Positions 6,190 to 7,447 of a DNA stretch of 7,447 nt are shown here, in pieces (the first letter of the stretch is position 1; every line of letters starts with the position of its first letter). This DNA is from Melioribacteraceae bacterium (GTDB lineage: Bacteria; Bacteroidota; Ignavibacteria; Ignavibacteriales; Melioribacteraceae), in the NCBI GenBank assembly GCA_023230485.1, contig JALNXG010000109.1:1-7447 (forward strand). The letters are read 5' to 3'. The notes under the pieces were generated by a model. It was not told the origin of the DNA. It searched no databases and was given only the letters and a program-made list of their open reading frames with translations. Made by a program: the position numbers and the translations under genes.

Positions 6190-6195
6190 TCCTTT
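6190..6195 (-). promoter_or_regulatory. Ribosome binding site AAAGGA for the portal gene
   Basis: The minus strand reads AAAGGA, followed by a 10-nt A-rich spacer and the ATG at 6179. It supports the chosen portal start. This gene has a recognisable leader, unlike the three genes whose GTGTAA motif is close to the ATG. Confidence 0.5.
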
Positions 6196-6201
6196 TGTTA
6201 G

Positions 6202-6208
6202 ATTACAC
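6202..6208 (-). promoter_or_regulatory. GTGTAAT motif in the terminase-portal gap
   Basis: The minus strand reads TAGTGTAATCTAA, with GTGTAAT ending 22 nt before the portal ATG and upstream of its SD. It is the third exact copy of this heptamer in a short gap. A -10-like late promoter element is possible, but no convincing -35 is seen. Confidence 0.3.
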
Positions 6209-6241
6209 TACATTTTAGGGGTTTAGTGGTTATTTTTGCGT

Positions 6242-7447
6242 TTAATACTTGGCGGCGACGATGGGAGCGCAAAATCCGAAGTCTTGATAACGGTTTAAGC
6301 GAGTTTTATTAGGATCTTTTAGGTCTTGGTAGATTTTAGCACACCAATTTGCAATAAGTAATGCAGAATAGTTATCTTTACGAATTTTTTTGTTAGAAGA
6401 ACTGCGTTTAATATTCGCGGGCAAATCAAAACGGGGAATACCGGACGGCCCGCCCCCTTGCGGCGAAATTCTTGAACATTGGTTTTTAACGTCTTCAATT
6501 AAATAATCTTGCCATTCAATAAAGTCTCCATTGCCCATTTTTTGTGTGGCATCAGGATCATCGGGATCATCCGCAACATCTAAGTTTTTTTGACCGAATA
6601 CTAAATCCAATGGGATGTTAGAATTCATAATGGTATTGAAAGCATTATCATGTGCCGAAGCTGCCGACGCAAACCATAAATTTTTATGCTCAATACAACT
6701 AACTAAATATTCATTAGCGCGAAGAATCCATTTAGATGTGAAATATTGTTTCATCATAATGTTTCCCGTGTCTGGATTATATTCTCTTTTTGCTTCGTCC
6801 AGCATTGCGATCCAATCGTTACCTTCTTTATCTGAATCAAAATTAAACAGCCCTAATTTTTTAGGGAAATCTTTAAATAATTCTGATGCTTCTACTGCAC
6901 CGCAAAACTGATCTCCGCCCGCGCTGTCCATTCCAATCATCTTAATATTAGGAAAACTTGTGAGTAGATAGTAAAAATATTTAATATGGTCGCTAACATT
7001 TCCGCCCGCCCTTTGGTAGTTGTGAACGCAATATGCAATCTCTTTTCCGTTTGCGTCTTTATCCAACTCTAATAAACACATGGCAAAATAATCTGCGTTC
7101 TTGGCATTTGAAAAGTTTGAGTCAATAGCAAGGATACAGGGATTGTCGTTGTCCGCCGCAACCTTAGTAGTCGGGTAGCTATTAGGTGGCACCGTAGCTT
7201 CTTTCATTTTTTTAGCGGAAAAGTATCCATCACTACCATCAACAAATTGCGCGCAATATTCGCGGCGAAAACTATTAGAACCATCCTCTGCTTTTGATTG
7301 TTGAATCGCACCCATATCAATCATATGAACAGGCAAAACTTCATAGCTAAGTTGAGATACGAAATATGTAGAATTTTTTAATACTTTTTTAGCTTCGTCT
7401 TTTTCAAAATCCTCATTGTTTAATATATTAGGATTGTCAATAATATC
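6242..7447 (-). CDS. Terminase large subunit, C-terminal part (5' end beyond window)
   Basis: The frame stays open from the TAA at 6242 to the right edge, giving 401 residues of a longer protein. The TTG at 7336 is not a credible start. The large terminase subunit powers DNA packaging with its N-terminal ATPase, mostly outside this window, and cuts concatemers with its C-terminal nuclease. Visible here are the end of the ATPase part (FRREYCAQFVDGSDGYFS, residues about 60-77) and then an RNase H-like nuclease. The nuclease has CILAIDSNFS with D109, MIGMDSAGGD with D174, and IRKDNYSALLIANW with D358, the three spaced acidic residues expected for metal binding. An Asp/Pro-rich loop (VADDPDDPDATQ) lies between the second and third. 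The position directly before the portal gene is the standard phage arrangement. Residue numbers count from the window edge, so true numbers are higher. Confidence 0.9.
   Translation of the reverse strand, partial: DIIDNPNILNNEDFEKDEAKKVLKNSTYFVSQLSYEVLPVHMIDMGAIQQSKAEDGSNSFRREYCAQFVDGSDGYFSAKKMKEATVPPNSYPTTKVAADNDNPCILAIDSNFSNAKNADYFAMCLLELDKDANGKEIAYCVHNYQRAGGNVSDHIKYFYYLLTSFPNIKMIGMDSAGGDQFCGAVEASELFKDFPKKLGLFNFDSDKEGNDWIAMLDEAKREYNPDTGNIMMKQYFTSKWILRANEYLVSCIEHKNLWFASAASAHDNAFNTIMNSNIPLDLVFGQKNLDVADDPDDPDATQKMGNGDFIEWQDYLIEDVKNQCSRISPQGGGPSGIPRFDLPANIKRSSSNKKIRKDNYSALLIANWCAKIYQDLKDPNKTRLNRYQDFGFCAPIVAAKY

Noticed and set aside
6203..6236. Possible terminator hairpin in the terminase-portal gap
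   Set aside because: The CACTA/TAGTG stem has only five pairs, a long loop and no T run, so it is too weak to call.
6615..6911. Plus-strand 98-residue frame opposite the terminase
   Set aside because: It is antisense to the conserved nuclease domain of the terminase.
6242..7336. Complete terminase gene starting at the TTG at 7336
   Set aside because: The frame continues to the window edge, and the visible part lacks the ATPase domain, so it is a partial gene.

Overview
The window is a block of tailed-phage (Caudoviricetes) or prophage DNA. Every supportable gene lies on the minus strand, so it reads as one late transcription unit running from right to left. The host is probably a Gram-negative, double-membraned bacterium: one gene encodes a lipobox lipoprotein that also has a C-terminal membrane anchor (spanin-like), and the endolysin carries its own secretion signal. 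The sequence is AT-rich with local GC-rich patches (GGG, GCG and CGC codons). I cannot name the host genus from sequence alone. No integrase, repressor, tRNA, rRNA, CRISPR array or insertion sequence is visible.

Layout in transcription order (right to left): (1) large terminase subunit, cut by the right edge, containing the end of the ATPase part and the whole RNase H-like nuclease; (2) portal protein; (3) a 68-residue unknown beta-rich protein; (4) a short HNH endonuclease-type protein, in the same frame as the previous ORF and separated from it by one stop codon and three sense codons; (5) a Gly/Ser/Thr-rich tail-fibre-like protein with tandem 9-residue repeats; (6) a LamG/concanavalin-like carbohydrate-binding protein, joined to the fibre gene by a TAATG overlap and apparently frameshifted in a six-G run; (7) a lysis cassette of a lipoprotein with C-terminal membrane segment (candidate unimolecular spanin), a three-helix holin candidate (ATGA overlap), and a signal-peptide muramidase resembling the pesticin/T4-lysozyme fold, which overlaps the holin by 61 nt and is cut by the left edge just before its expected end.

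The genes make sense as a late module: terminase and portal package DNA, the fibre and LamG proteins are likely surface-binding appendages, and the last three genes would breach the inner membrane, peptidoglycan and outer membrane in turn. The order is unusual, because fibre and lysis genes directly follow the portal where a maturation protease and major capsid gene are commonly found.

Intergenic space is minimal, and no stretch over 300 bases lacks a gene. Three of the short gaps (1532-1572, 3550-3558 and 6180-6241) share the minus-strand heptamer GTGTAAT, and a fourth (4099-4160) has GTGTAAA. Three of these four sit 7-10 nt before start codons with poor Shine-Dalgarno sequences, so they are candidate late-promoter elements possibly giving near-leaderless mRNAs. 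Main points for a second look: the LamG frameshift, the spanin candidate, the overprinted holin/endolysin signal peptide, the shared gap motif and the gene order.
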